DNA of 64,000 nt from Diaminobutyricibacter sp049994905 (GCF_049994905.1 NZ_CP188258.1:2542001-2606000); one strand, 5' to 3'. Shown: positions 16,460-24,733, counted from the first letter of the stretch. Translations and numbers: made by a program. The notes: generated by a model from the sequence alone, not told the origin.

Positions 16460-16837
16460 TCACGACCCCGAGGACTGGCCCTGCGAAGGGCCGCCCTGGC
16501 TCTGGCCCACCGACGGGGCCGACTGCGACGAGCCCGACGACGAGGAATCGGACGACGAGGACCCCGAGGAGTCCGAGCCGTTCGACGAAGAATCGCTGCC
16601 GTTCGACGAGCCGGACGACGACGAGCCGGACGACGAGGTTCCGGACGACGAGGTTCCGGACGATGAGGTTCCGGACGATGATCCGGTCGAACCCGAGGAG
16701 CCCGAGGTCGTCGACCCTGTGGCCTGCGTGCCCGAGAAGAGCACGGCCGAGGTGATTCCTGCGGCGGCCAGGCTCGACAACCCGATGATCGATGTCACCT
16801 TGACGGCAGTGCGCTTGCCTGCTGAACGTGAATCCAT
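16460..16837 (-). CDS. Ser/Gly-rich membrane-anchored hypothetical protein
   Basis: 125 residues from an ATG with a strong site (GGAGGTGGGGACAC). A basic N-terminus (MDSRSAGKRTAVKV) precedes one hydrophobic segment (TSIIGLSSLAAAGITSAVLF). The remaining 85 residues are almost only Ser, Gly, Thr, Asp and Gln, including tandem SSSGT units encoded by 15-bp repeats at 16638-16682. It resembles an exported, disordered tether. First gene of the ApbE/ferric-reductase operon (1 bp before apbE), so it may be an extracytoplasmic component or flavinylation target, but no clear [D/N]xx[S/T]GAT motif is seen. Confidence 0.7.
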   Translation of the reverse strand: MDSRSAGKRTAVKVTSIIGLSSLAAAGITSAVLFSGTQATGSTTSGSSGSTGSSSGTSSSGTSSSGTSSSGSSSSGSSNGSDSSSNGSDSSGSSSSDSSSSGSSQSAPSVGQSQGGPSQGQSSGS

Positions 16838-16994
16838 GTGTCCCCACCTCCGGTGTCGTGCGATTGGTTCTGTGCGATGAATCAACTTTCGGACAGCCGC
16901 GTCCGAGGCCGCTGAGCGTTACCCATCATTTGTCTAAGACACGATGGCCGGCGCGCTTCGCGGTGAAGGGTGGTCGCAGCGTAGGATTCTGGCT

Positions 16995-17435
16995 GTGAGC
17001 CAAGCACAGATCGCATCCTCCCCGTACCCCATCGAGGTCGTCGAAGACGACGAGGTGGGCGGTCTCGTCCGCAGCCTCAGCGCAGAACTGCCGAGCGCTC
17101 TCGGCAACCTCCTCGCCACGATCGTCGTGCTGGCGACGCTGGTGCTGGGCATCTGGAGCCTCGTCGCCACCTGGACCTACCAGCCGCAGAACGCGCTGCC
17201 GCTCTTCCAGATGTCCGTGGCCGGCACCGTCGTCGCGCTCAACGCGATCTACGCCCGCCGCACCTTCAGCTACGTGATCACCCTCATTGGCGCGATCCTC
17301 TGGCTCTGGGTCTCCGTCACCCCGTTCCTGCCGTTCTTCCAGGTCGTGCTCCAGTCGGTCACCGTGACGATCATGCTCGTGGGTGTCGTCTTCTCGCTCG
17401 CAGCAGTACAACTCAGCAAGAAACCGCGATTCTGA
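16995..17435 (+). CDS. Hypothetical membrane protein
   Basis: About 146 residues from a GTG (VSQAQIASSPYP); an in-frame ATG at 16944 would add 17 residues of unlikely composition. An acidic N-terminal part (VEVVEDDEVGGL-like) is followed by four hydrophobic segments (LLATIVVLATLVLGIWSLV, LFQMSVAGTVVALNAIY, VITLIGAILWLWVSVTPFL, VTIMLVGVVFSLA). No domain recognised. Divergent from the ApbE operon and 47 bp ahead of an MFS gene. The segment SPYPIEV and overall size resemble SPW-type small membrane proteins, but I cannot assign it. Confidence 0.7.
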   Translation: MSQAQIASSPYPIEVVEDDEVGGLVRSLSAELPSALGNLLATIVVLATLVLGIWSLVATWTYQPQNALPLFQMSVAGTVVALNAIYARRTFSYVITLIGAILWLWVSVTPFLPFFQVVLQSVTVTIMLVGVVFSLAAVQLSKKPRF

Positions 17436-17482
17436 GCGGCCGGATCCGCGACGAAAGCGACGACGCGGAGCCGCTCGAACCG

Positions 17483-18820
17483 ATGGTGACACCCGCGGGG
17501 CCAGGCGGCCCGACGCTCTCGAGGCGCCGCCATTTCGTCGACCTCTCCCCGCTGCGGGAGAGCCCGGCGTTCGCGCGGCTCTGGCTGGGCGGTGCGATTT
17601 CGGGCATCGGCAGCCAGATGACGATCGTCGCCGTCGGACTTCAGATCTTCGCTATCACCGGCTCGACGCTTGCCGTCTCCCTGGTCGCCCTGTTCGCACT
17701 CCCGCCGATGGTCGTCTTCGGTCTCTACGGCGGCGTGCTCGCCGACGCGTTCGACCGCCGCACCGTGGCTCTCGTGTCGGCCATCCTCGCCTGGACGTCG
17801 ACTGCGGGCATCGCTGTCTTCGCCTGGCTCGACATCCGCGTCGTCTGGCCGCTCTACCTGCTGACCACGATCAACGCGGTCGCGGCCACAGTGATCGGCA
17901 GCACCCGCCAGGCGATCACGCCCCGCCTGCTGCCGACGCGCCTGCTTCCCGCCGCCAGCGCGCTGAACGGTATCAGCATGGGCGTGATGGTCACGGTCGG
18001 GCCCGCCCTCGCCGGGCTCCTGGTGGCGACGGTCGGCATCCCCTGGACCTATACCGTCGACGTCGTGCTTTTCACTGCGGCGTTCCTCGGCATCTTCACG
18101 CTTCCGCGCATCGTCCCCGAGGGTGAGCGTCAGAGCGCTGGACTCGAATCGGTGATGTTCGGGCTGCGCTTCCTGAAGACGGCGCCGAACATCCGCATGA
18201 CCTTCATCCTCGACATCATCGCCATGACCTTCGGCCAGCCCCGTGCGCTCTTCCCGGCGGTCGGGGCGCTGCTCATCGGTGGCGGTCCTGTGACGGTCGG
18301 CATCCTCACCGCGGCCGGTGCGGTGGGCACACTCGTGTGCAGCGTCTTCTCCGGCCGGATCGGTCATGTGCGATGGCAGGGCCGCGCCGTCGGGCGATCC
18401 ATCCAGGCCTACGGTGGCTGCATCCTCGGTTTCGGCATCGTGCTCGCCGTTGTGGCCTTCGGAAACAACGGCGCAGCCGTCGGCCAGAACATCGCCGACG
18501 CCAACCTGGCCGCCCTCGTCGTCGCGTCGGTGTTCCTCGCCGGTTCCGGAGCTGCGGACAACGTGAGCGCGATCTTCCGCACCACGATCCTGCAGGCCTC
18601 GGTGCCCGACGTGATGCGCGGACGCCTCCAAGGCATTTTCACGGTCGTCGTCGCCGGGGGCCCTCGTCTCGGCGACCTGTACGTTGGCATCCTCGCGGTG
18701 ACCGGCGTGCTCTGGTTCCCGCCTCTTCTCGGCGGGCTCGTCATCATCGTCGCCGTCGGGGTGATCGTGCGCGTGCAGCACACCTTCCGCCACTACGACG
18801 CTCTCGACCCGACGCCCTGA
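17483..18820 (+). CDS. MFS transporter, EntS/enterobactin-exporter-like
   Basis: 445 residues, about 10-12 membrane segments. N-terminal ESPAFARLWLGGAISGIGSQMT and the loop YGGVLADAFDRRTVALV are characteristic of the MFS_3/EntS branch (siderophore or drug exporters). The gene begins at an ATG 47 bp after the preceding membrane protein gene and ends 7 bp before a convergent gene. Substrate cannot be inferred; no siderophore synthesis genes are nearby. Confidence 0.85.
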   Translation: MVTPAGPGGPTLSRRRHFVDLSPLRESPAFARLWLGGAISGIGSQMTIVAVGLQIFAITGSTLAVSLVALFALPPMVVFGLYGGVLADAFDRRTVALVSAILAWTSTAGIAVFAWLDIRVVWPLYLLTTINAVAATVIGSTRQAITPRLLPTRLLPAASALNGISMGVMVTVGPALAGLLVATVGIPWTYTVDVVLFTAAFLGIFTLPRIVPEGERQSAGLESVMFGLRFLKTAPNIRMTFILDIIAMTFGQPRALFPAVGALLIGGGPVTVGILTAAGAVGTLVCSVFSGRIGHVRWQGRAVGRSIQAYGGCILGFGIVLAVVAFGNNGAAVGQNIADANLAALVVASVFLAGSGAADNVSAIFRTTILQASVPDVMRGRLQGIFTVVVAGGPRLGDLYVGILAVTGVLWFPPLLGGLVIIVAVGVIVRVQHTFRHYDALDPTP

Positions 18821-18827
18821 CGAGGCC

Positions 18828-19469
18828 TCAGGAGTCGCTCGGGGCGATCCGTCTGGCGAGCTGCGGGTAGTCGATGACGATGCCGTCCTCATCCACGGTG
18901 AGATCGGCGACGAAGGACCGGTTCGCGCTGTGGTAGCGCACGACTGCGTTTGCTTCCTCTGCGTCGAAGCGGCGCACGGCGCCGTACACCTGGTCGCTCC
19001 GGATGACGCGGAGCGACGGCAGGTCGACCCACGCCATGACCAGCTCGGTCTCCGAATCCGCCGCGTCGAGGAGCCCCAGCCGCAGGATCGGCATCGTGTT
19101 GGTGACCGGGCAGAGCGCGAGATCGCAGTCCAGCGCGCCCTCGATCGAGGCAGCATCCACGATTCCGGGGTCGGGCAGGTCGGCGTCGCCGCCGGTCTCC
19201 ACCTCTGAGGTCCAGCTGCCGCCGGGGTCACGTGTGAGGGTGAGGTGACGCCACCACGCGTGGCCGGTGACGCCGATCTCGAGGAATTGAGTCACCCATC
19301 CGGAGCCTGTCTCGAGCGCCCAGCTCGTCGTGTAGTCGGCGGCGCGCGACGTGCCGAGCGCGCTGAGCCGGTCGACGCCCAGGGTGATCGTCGCGGCCTC
19401 GAGACGGTCGGGGTCGTCATCGCCGCGCCACGCGACGAAACGCGTGCGGCCCGCGGTGTTCGTGCTCAC
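18828..19469 (-). CDS. Putative glycolipid-binding family protein (PF06475-like)
   Basis: 213 residues from GTG at 19469 (VSTNTAGRTRFVAWRG). Typical segments of the putative glycolipid-binding fold are seen: DRLEAATITLGVDRLSALG near the start, YTTSWALETGSGWVT, the block LDCDLALCPVTNTMPILRLGLL, AWVDLPSLRVIRSDQVYG, and a C-terminal Asp/Tyr-rich strand (VDEDGIVIDYPQLARRI). Soluble, no signal peptide. Function of the family is not established. It stands between an MFS gene and the HTH-citrate synthase gene, with no obvious operon link. Confidence 0.8.
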   Translation of the reverse strand: MSTNTAGRTRFVAWRGDDDPDRLEAATITLGVDRLSALGTSRAADYTTSWALETGSGWVTQFLEIGVTGHAWWRHLTLTRDPGGSWTSEVETGGDADLPDPGIVDAASIEGALDCDLALCPVTNTMPILRLGLLDAADSETELVMAWVDLPSLRVIRSDQVYGAVRRFDAEEANAVVRYHSANRSFVADLTVDEDGIVIDYPQLARRIAPSDS

Positions 19470-19515
19470 GGGCGCCAGCGTACGCGCACCCTCCGACGCG
19501 CCGGCACACGCGTGG

Positions 19516-20811
19516 TCAGTGGCCGACGTAACGGCCGACCGGACGCAGGCGCAGCGGACGCTCCCGGTACTCGGCGAGAGCATGCGCGATCCAGCCGACC
19601 GAACGCGCTGTCGCGAAGATCACTTCGCCGGCGTCGGGTGCCATCCCGGTCGCAAGGGTGAGCGCGGCCAGCGCGAAGTCGACGTTCGGATGCGCACCCG
19701 TGCGCGCCGCGATCATGCGGCTCGTGCGCGCGGCAGCGTCGAGAACCGGCTGCGCCCCGTCGACAGGGGCGAGCATCCCGAGTATTGCCCGCCCCCGCGG
19801 GTCGATTCCGGGATACAGCGCCTGCCCGAACCCCGGCACCGCCCCACCGCGTACGGCGACGGTGTCGGCGACCACGCGCTCGGGGGACTCGCCTGCGACG
19901 ATGCGGCCGAGCATTCGGGCGACTTCGACGCTCGCGTTGCCGTGGAGCAGCGAGTCCAGGGCGCCGAGCCCGGCAGTGACGACCGCGTACGGGTTTGCGC
20001 GGGCGGATGCTGCGGCACGGGCCGCGAGGGTGGAGATCGCCATGTCGTGGTCGATGAGGAGGACGAGTGCGGCGTTGAGCGCCGCGACGCCGGCGGCCTG
20101 CTCGGGTCGCGGAGTGAGCTTCGACCAGAGGACGTCGGCAAGGCGACCGGCGGTGAGGTGCCCGGGCGCGTGGCCGATGTCGGGCGCGTGGCCGACGTCG
20201 GGCGCGGGGCCGACGTCGGGCGCGGGGCTGGCCTCGGGCAGCACGGCCACCATCCCGGCGACGAGCGCCTCCCCCGCCGACACCACCGTTGCAGGGTCGA
20301 GCGAATGACGCAGAGGATCGAGTGCGGCGAGCGTGGTGACGGCCACCTGCTGGCGGTCGCGGAGCGTTGCGGAGGCGGGCATCGCATCCGCCACCGACCG
20401 CGCGTGCGCGACTGCATCGGCGTGCGGGCGGAGCCGCGCATCCGGGTCGTCCACGCCCGTGAGCAGCCAGTGCGCGACCTGCTCGAACGACTCGCTCGCG
20501 GCCAGTTCGGTGGCGTCGCGGCCCCGGTAGAAGAGCCGGCCGTCCTCGATCAGCGTGAGGTCGGTTTCGATGACCATGAGCGGCCTGCCGTCGGAATGCC
20601 CGTGGATGTCGGAGCCCGGCACAGGGGCCGTGCGTGATCGGCGGGCAGCGGCGAAACGTTCCACTTCGAGCGGGTCGAAGGCCGACCCGTCCGGTCCGCG
20701 GGTGCGGTCGAGGCGGCCGCGGGCCACGTAGGCGTAGAGCGTTTCGAGCTTGATCCCCAGCCGAGCTGCAGTCTGCTCGGCGGTGAGCGTGGGCAGGTCC
20801 GGGTCCGGCAT
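19516..20811 (-). CDS. Citrate-synthase-like protein with N-terminal HTH domain
   Basis: 431 residues. Residues about 6-60 form a MerR/excisionase-like helix-turn-helix (LTAEQTAARLGIKLETLYAYVARGRLDR); the rest is citrate-synthase fold (LIEDGRLFYRGRDATELA, SLLHGNASVEV, PNVDFALAALTLA, VGWIAHALAEY). The catalytic segment usually GFGHxxY reads GFGQALY, placing Gln330 where the His is expected. A stretch of four 18-bp repeats (20164-20235) gives a PDVGHA-type insert around residue 200. Divergent from a canonical citrate synthase. Start chosen at ATG 20811 after GGAGGACGCC. Could be a regulator, a subunit or a weak enzyme. Confidence 0.82.
   Translation of the reverse strand: MPDPDLPTLTAEQTAARLGIKLETLYAYVARGRLDRTRGPDGSAFDPLEVERFAAARRSRTAPVPGSDIHGHSDGRPLMVIETDLTLIEDGRLFYRGRDATELAASESFEQVAHWLLTGVDDPDARLRPHADAVAHARSVADAMPASATLRDRQQVAVTTLAALDPLRHSLDPATVVSAGEALVAGMVAVLPEASPAPDVGPAPDVGHAPDIGHAPGHLTAGRLADVLWSKLTPRPEQAAGVAALNAALVLLIDHDMAISTLAARAAASARANPYAVVTAGLGALDSLLHGNASVEVARMLGRIVAGESPERVVADTVAVRGGAVPGFGQALYPGIDPRGRAILGMLAPVDGAQPVLDAAARTSRMIAARTGAHPNVDFALAALTLATGMAPDAGEVIFATARSVGWIAHALAEYRERPLRLRPVGRYVGH
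20164..20235. repeat. 18-bp tandem repeats inside the HTH-citrate synthase gene
   Basis: Four units, 20164-20181, 20182-20199, 20200-20217 and 20218-20235; the first three differ by one or two bases and the fourth is degenerate. On the minus strand they encode the hexapeptide units APDVGP/APDVGH/APDIGH, an in-frame insertion in the middle of the citrate-synthase fold that is likely a surface loop. Confidence 0.9.
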
Positions 20812-20834
20812 GGCGTCCTCCGAGGTTGATCGAA

Positions 20835-20859
20835 TCAACGTTGACGTGCTCATTGAGCA
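20835..20859. promoter_or_regulatory. Two adjacent palindromes between the divergent citrate synthase genes
   Basis: TCAACGTTGA at 20835-20844 is a perfect 10-bp palindrome, and TGCTCATTGAGCA at 20847-20859 is a perfect 6-1-6 inverted repeat. They lie centrally in the 92-bp gap shared by both genes. They are plausible operators; the HTH domain of the neighbouring citrate-synthase-like protein is one candidate binder, by inference only. Confidence 0.6.
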
Positions 20860-20903
20860 ATATCAGACTGAGGATAGCACCGGCAGAAACGAAGGAGACG
20901 GCG

Positions 20904-22073
20904 ATGCTCACCACCGATCGCATGGACGACACCCTCATCGACGTGCCGCGCGGCCTCACCAACGTCGTCGCCGCCGAGACAGCCCTCGGCGATGTGCGCG
21001 GCCACGAAGGCTTCTATCACTACCGGCAGTACTCCGCCGTGCAGCTTGCGGCCGAACGCTCGTTCGAGGAGTCCTGGTACCTGCTGCTGTTCGGCGAACT
21101 GCCGACGCGGCATCAGCTGGACTCGTTTCGCTTGCAGGTGGCGGGGGCGAGGTCGATCCCGGATGAGGTCGCGTCAATGCTCCCGGCGATCGCGCGGGTG
21201 ACCGGCGGCACGGATGCGCTGGCCGGGCTGCGTATCGCGCTCGGTGCGGTGGCCGCGGCGGACGGCATCCGGCCCCTGTACGACACGGCGGTGGATGCGC
21301 GCACCGACACCGCGATCCGCGTCGCTGCGGTGACGCCCGTACTTCTCGCCGCCCTCCACCGGCTCGCCGCCGGCGAGCGGCCACTACCCCCGCGCCCCGA
21401 CCTCGGGCACGTCGCCCACTATCTGTATCTGCTGTCCGGCGACGTTCCGGATGCTCGCACCGAGCACGCCGTCAGCGCATACATGACCGCCGCGATCGAC
21501 CACGGCTTCAACGCGTCCACGTTCACCGCGCGCGTCATCGCATCGACCGGGGCCGACCTGGGCTCGGCGGTGGTCGGGGCTCTTGGGTCGCTGTCCGGAC
21601 CACTGCACGGGGGCGCCCCCAGCCGTGCGCTCGATACGCTCGACGCGATCGGCACGCCCGAGCGCATCGACGAATGGGTGACCGACGCGGTGCTGTCGGG
21701 CGCGCGCATCATGGGGTTCGGGCATCCGGTGTATCGCACGGAGGATCCGCGATCGCGCATGCTGCGGTCGATCGCCCAAGGGTTCGGCGGCGACCGTGTC
21801 GCTTTCGCGACGGCCGTGGAGGCGCGCGTCCTGGCACTCCTCGAGCAGCTGAAGCCCGGTCGCGAGCTGCACACGAACGTGGAGTTCTACGCGGCGGTCG
21901 TCATGGAGTTATGCGGGATTCCGCGGAGCATGTTCACACCGACGTTCGCGGCAGCACGGGTCGTCGGGTGGACGGCGCACATCCTCGAACAGGCGGCCGA
22001 CGGGAAGATCATCCGTCCGTCGTCGCGGTATGTCGGGGTGCCGGCGCCCGAGCCGTTGCCGCCGGCCGTGTAA
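20904..22073 (+). CDS. Citrate synthase / 2-methylcitrate synthase family protein
   Basis: 389 residues from an ATG preceded by GAAGGAGACGGCG. The catalytic positions look intact: His in SGPLHGGAPSRAL, GFGHPVYRTEDPR, and the acidic segment TNVEFYAAVVMELCGIP, with the C-terminal VVGWTAHILEQ and RPSSRYVG arginine region. It condenses acetyl-CoA or propionyl-CoA with oxaloacetate; the residues seen do not decide which. Divergent partner of the HTH-bearing paralog, an arrangement seen in other actinobacteria. Confidence 0.88.
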   Translation: MLTTDRMDDTLIDVPRGLTNVVAAETALGDVRGHEGFYHYRQYSAVQLAAERSFEESWYLLLFGELPTRHQLDSFRLQVAGARSIPDEVASMLPAIARVTGGTDALAGLRIALGAVAAADGIRPLYDTAVDARTDTAIRVAAVTPVLLAALHRLAAGERPLPPRPDLGHVAHYLYLLSGDVPDARTEHAVSAYMTAAIDHGFNASTFTARVIASTGADLGSAVVGALGSLSGPLHGGAPSRALDTLDAIGTPERIDEWVTDAVLSGARIMGFGHPVYRTEDPRSRMLRSIAQGFGGDRVAFATAVEARVLALLEQLKPGRELHTNVEFYAAVVMELCGIPRSMFTPTFAAARVVGWTAHILEQAADGKIIRPSSRYVGVPAPEPLPPAV

Positions 22074-22077
22074 TCGG

Positions 22078-22146
22078 GCGAGCGTGCCCGTTGCGGTCGA
22101 GCGTGCCTGCTGTAGCGGGCACGCCCGGCCGGAGGGGGCACACTCG
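22078..22146. repeat. 69-bp intergenic repeat, copy A
   Basis: Aligns without gaps to 23370-23438 with about 55 of 69 identical bases. It contains a 9-bp inverted repeat GCGTGCCCG (22082-22090) / CGGGCACGC (22116-22124), and a further partial copy of its 3' part (gccggagggggcacactcg) lies at about 22181-22199. It begins just after the citrate synthase stop and may act as a terminator or REP-like element. Confidence 0.75.
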
Positions 22147-22231
22147 CGGCCGAACGGCGCCGCTCGGCCGCCCCGGCCCGGCCGGAGGGGGCACACTCGG
22201 CACACACAGGCGGCGAGCGTACTCTCAAGAG

Positions 22232-23323
22232 GTGTCAGACGTCGGCTGGGTCGAGGCGTCCGCCCACGATGTCGGCATGGATCCGGCCGGTCTCGAACGC
22301 GCGGTCGCCCTTGTGAGCGCGCGCCAGGCATCCGCTCAGCTCTGCATCCTCCGCGATGACCAGATCGTGCTCGACAGAAGTTTCGGCTGCGAAACCGATG
22401 CCCTGTTCTGGACGTTCTCGGTGAGCAAACCTTTCGTCGCGCTCGCGGTGCACCTGCTCGCCGAGCGCGGACTGCTCGGCCTCGACGACCCCGTCGCGCA
22501 GCACTGGCCCGAATTCGCGCGCAACGGCAAGGAGCGCGTCACCGTGCGCCACGTGCTCACCCACCGGGCGGGCATCCCCTTCGCCAGCGGCGGCCTCCTC
22601 GGCGATGTTGCAGCCATGGCCGACTGGGACCGCTCGATCGCGCTCGCAGAGAACGCGACGCCGTGGTGGCCGGCGGGGCGCGTGGTCGGGTACCACATCC
22701 TCTCCTTCGGGTTCGTGCTCGGCGAGCTCGTGCGCCGGGTGTCCGGGATGCCCGTGCAGGCATTCGTCCAGGCCAACCTGCTGACGCCGCTCGGCCTCGG
22801 CGACATCGAGCTCGGGCTGACGGATGCAGACTGGCCGCGCCACGTTCAATTACGCGGACAGGTGATGACCGACCAGGTGCGCCGGGTCGTCTTCAACCGG
22901 CGCAACGTGCGGCAGGCGGTGATCCCCGCAGCAGGCATCTCGGCGACCGCGAGGGCGATCGCGACCTTCTACCGGATGCTGCTGGCCGGCGGCGAACTCG
23001 ACGGAGTGCGCGTGCTCGAACCGGCGACGATCGAGGAGGCGCGGCGGGTATCGAGTGACGGCGAAGTCGACCAGCTGATGCGCCATCCCGTGCGGTGGGC
23101 GCAAGGATTCCAGCTCGGCGGACCGGTCGGGGCGCGGCGGCCGACCGGGACGCACGCCGACCTGCGGACGTTCGGCCACAACGGCAGCAGCATCTGCAAC
23201 ACCTGGGCGGACCCGGGGCGCGGGCTCGTGTTCGCGTACCTGACGAACCTCGCGGCGCCGCGGCGCGCATCCCTGCAGCACAACTCCGACCTTTCGGATG
23301 CGCTGCTCGACGCCTGCAGTTGA
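22232..23323 (+). CDS. Serine beta-lactamase-fold hydrolase (class C/esterase-like)
   Basis: 363 residues from GTG at 22232 (VSDVGWVEASAHDVG); the frame is open further upstream but crosses the citrate synthase gene. Penicillin-binding/beta-lactamase C motifs: SxxK with Ser63-Val-Ser-Lys66 (WTFSVSKPF), a Tyr in VVGYHILSFGFVLGELV, and a C-terminal HNG-type motif (FGHNGSSICNTWADP). No signal peptide, so it is likely a cytoplasmic esterase or amidase rather than a secreted resistance enzyme. The gene is flanked by two copies of a 69-bp repeat. Confidence 0.82.
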   Translation: MSDVGWVEASAHDVGMDPAGLERAVALVSARQASAQLCILRDDQIVLDRSFGCETDALFWTFSVSKPFVALAVHLLAERGLLGLDDPVAQHWPEFARNGKERVTVRHVLTHRAGIPFASGGLLGDVAAMADWDRSIALAENATPWWPAGRVVGYHILSFGFVLGELVRRVSGMPVQAFVQANLLTPLGLGDIELGLTDADWPRHVQLRGQVMTDQVRRVVFNRRNVRQAVIPAAGISATARAIATFYRMLLAGGELDGVRVLEPATIEEARRVSSDGEVDQLMRHPVRWAQGFQLGGPVGARRPTGTHADLRTFGHNGSSICNTWADPGRGLVFAYLTNLAAPRRASLQHNSDLSDALLDACS

Positions 23324-23369
23324 GCCGGCGCGGGCCCGTTGCCGGGCTCTCGCTTGCGGGCGTGTGATC

Positions 23370-23438
23370 GCGAGTGTGCACGTTGCGGACGAGCGTGACC
23401 GGCGGAATGGGCACGCTCGGCCGGAGGAGGCACGGTCG
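23370..23438. repeat. 69-bp intergenic repeat, copy B
   Basis: Direct-orientation match to 22078-22146. It holds an imperfect stem GAGCGTGACC (23391-23400) / GGGCACGCTC (23409-23418), one mismatch. It lies between the convergent ends of the beta-lactamase-fold gene and a MarR gene, where a terminator would be useful. Confidence 0.75.
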
Positions 23439-23452
23439 GCCGGATCGTGAGC

Positions 23453-23938
23453 TCAGGCGAGCTCGTCGGTGGCGGCGCGGCCGGCGGCCGTCGCCCTCTG
23501 CAGGAAGTCGGCGAGCACGGCGAGCTGTGCCTCGTCGTAGTCGTCGAGGATCCCGTCCATGGAGCCGTTCATTCCGGAGTAGAGCCGGAAGAGTTCCCCC
23601 GTGCGGTCCGGCAGCGCACGCACCTGCACGGCACGCCGGTCGGCGGCGTCGCGTTCGCGCACGATCCAGCCGTTCTTCTCGAGCCGGTCGAGGATGCCGG
23701 TGATCGTCGCGGGGTGCAGCCCGGCCCGGCGGGCGAGCTCGCTGGGACTCATCGGCCCGTGCATCGCGACGACGTCGAGGCAGTCGAGGTCGACGTCACG
23801 GAGGTCGACCCGCGATCCGACCTGGTGGTTGAGCAGGGAGATCTGGTTGTTGAATTCGCGCATCGTTAGCTTGATCGACGTCGCCATGCGCCGTCGTCGG
23901 CGTGCGTCGTCCGGATCCTCAGTTAATTTGGTTTTCAT
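23453..23938 (-). CDS. MarR-family transcriptional regulator
   Basis: 161 residues. The winged helix is clear: DLDCLDVVAMHGPMSPSELARRAGLHPATITGILDRLEKNGWIVRERD followed by the wing DAADRRAVQVRALP (quoted in parts). The ATG at 23938 lies in a short AT-rich gap to the divergent NAD(P)-binding protein gene, a common layout for a MarR repressor of a stress-response oxidoreductase. The effector is unknown. Confidence 0.88.
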   Translation of the reverse strand: MKTKLTEDPDDARRRRRMATSIKLTMREFNNQISLLNHQVGSRVDLRDVDLDCLDVVAMHGPMSPSELARRAGLHPATITGILDRLEKNGWIVRERDAADRRAVQVRALPDRTGELFRLYSGMNGSMDGILDDYDEAQLAVLADFLQRATAAGRAATDELA

Positions 23939-23981
23939 ATGATACCTTTTTCATATTGTACGGCTAATTGAGGAGGACACG

Positions 23982-24701
23982 TTGAACATAGTCGTTTTCG
24001 GCGCAAACGGCGGGACCGGGCGCCTTCTGGTGCGTCAGGCCCTGGATGCGGGGCACACGGTCACGGCGGTCACCCGGCATCCCGACGCCTTCGCTCTCGA
24101 CAACACGTCGGTGACCGACGAGAACCTGACCGTGCTCGCGACCGACGTCTTCGACCCCAACGCAGTCGACACCGCCGTCGCCGGCCACGACGTCGTGCTC
24201 TCGGCGCTCGGCGTTCCGTACGGACGCAAGCCCATCACCGTCTACTCGGCGGGGGTCACGAACATCATCGCGGCGATGAAGCGGCACGGCATCCGCCGCC
24301 TGGTCTGCGTGAGCTCCAGCGCGACCGATCCCGCGACCCGCTACCACGACACCGGCGGCGGCTTCTTCTTCGAGAAGGTGCTCAAGCCGATCATCACTAA
24401 GACGATGGGCAAGGAACTGTACGCGGACATGCTCCGGATGGAGCACCTGGTGCAACAGAGCGACCTCGACTTCACGATCGTACGGCCGTCCGGACTCTTC
24501 GCAACACCCGGCGTGACCGCATACGTCGACGGCGAGATCGAGCTGCCCGAGCGGTACACGTCGCGCGCCGACCTCGCCGCCTTCATGCTGCGCCTCGGCG
24601 AGGGGGACGAGTATTCGCGGACGTCGGCCGCCGTCGCGACCGTGTCGACGCATCCGCGGGTCATCGACCTCATCCGCCAAGAGGCCCTCGGCCGCTCCTG
24701 A
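23982..24701 (+). CDS. NAD(P)-binding protein, NmrA/atypical SDR type
   Basis: 239 residues from a TTG at 23982 with a strong site GAGGAGG. The Rossmann motif NIVVFGANGGTGRLLVRQAL is followed by VTAVTRHPDAF, and LVCVSSSATDP and FTIVRPSGLF match the YwnB/NmrA-like atypical SDR group, which usually lacks the full Ser-Tyr-Lys triad. Probably a sensor or reductase of unknown substrate. Divergently transcribed from a MarR gene that is the likely regulator. The gap contains two direct copies of TTTCATAT (near 23933 and 23950). Confidence 0.85.
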   Translation: MNIVVFGANGGTGRLLVRQALDAGHTVTAVTRHPDAFALDNTSVTDENLTVLATDVFDPNAVDTAVAGHDVVLSALGVPYGRKPITVYSAGVTNIIAAMKRHGIRRLVCVSSSATDPATRYHDTGGGFFFEKVLKPIITKTMGKELYADMLRMEHLVQQSDLDFTIVRPSGLFATPGVTAYVDGEIELPERYTSRADLAAFMLRLGEGDEYSRTSAAVATVSTHPRVIDLIRQEALGRS

Positions 24702-24733
24702 CCCGCCGCCCTCTCGCTGCTCGCAGCGGTCGA

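Noticed and set aside
16638..16682. Possible CRISPR-like array
   Set aside because: These are 15-bp coding tandem repeats without spacers; the same holds for 1131-1175 and 20164-20235.
17270..19231. 653-codon minus-strand frame over the MFS and glycolipid-binding genes
   Set aside because: Antisense shadow; no domain, composition biased, both sense genes are well supported.
21674..22231. N-terminal extension of the beta-lactamase-fold protein
   Set aside because: Lies within the citrate synthase gene and intergenic repeats; the GTG at 22232 gives the family's normal start.
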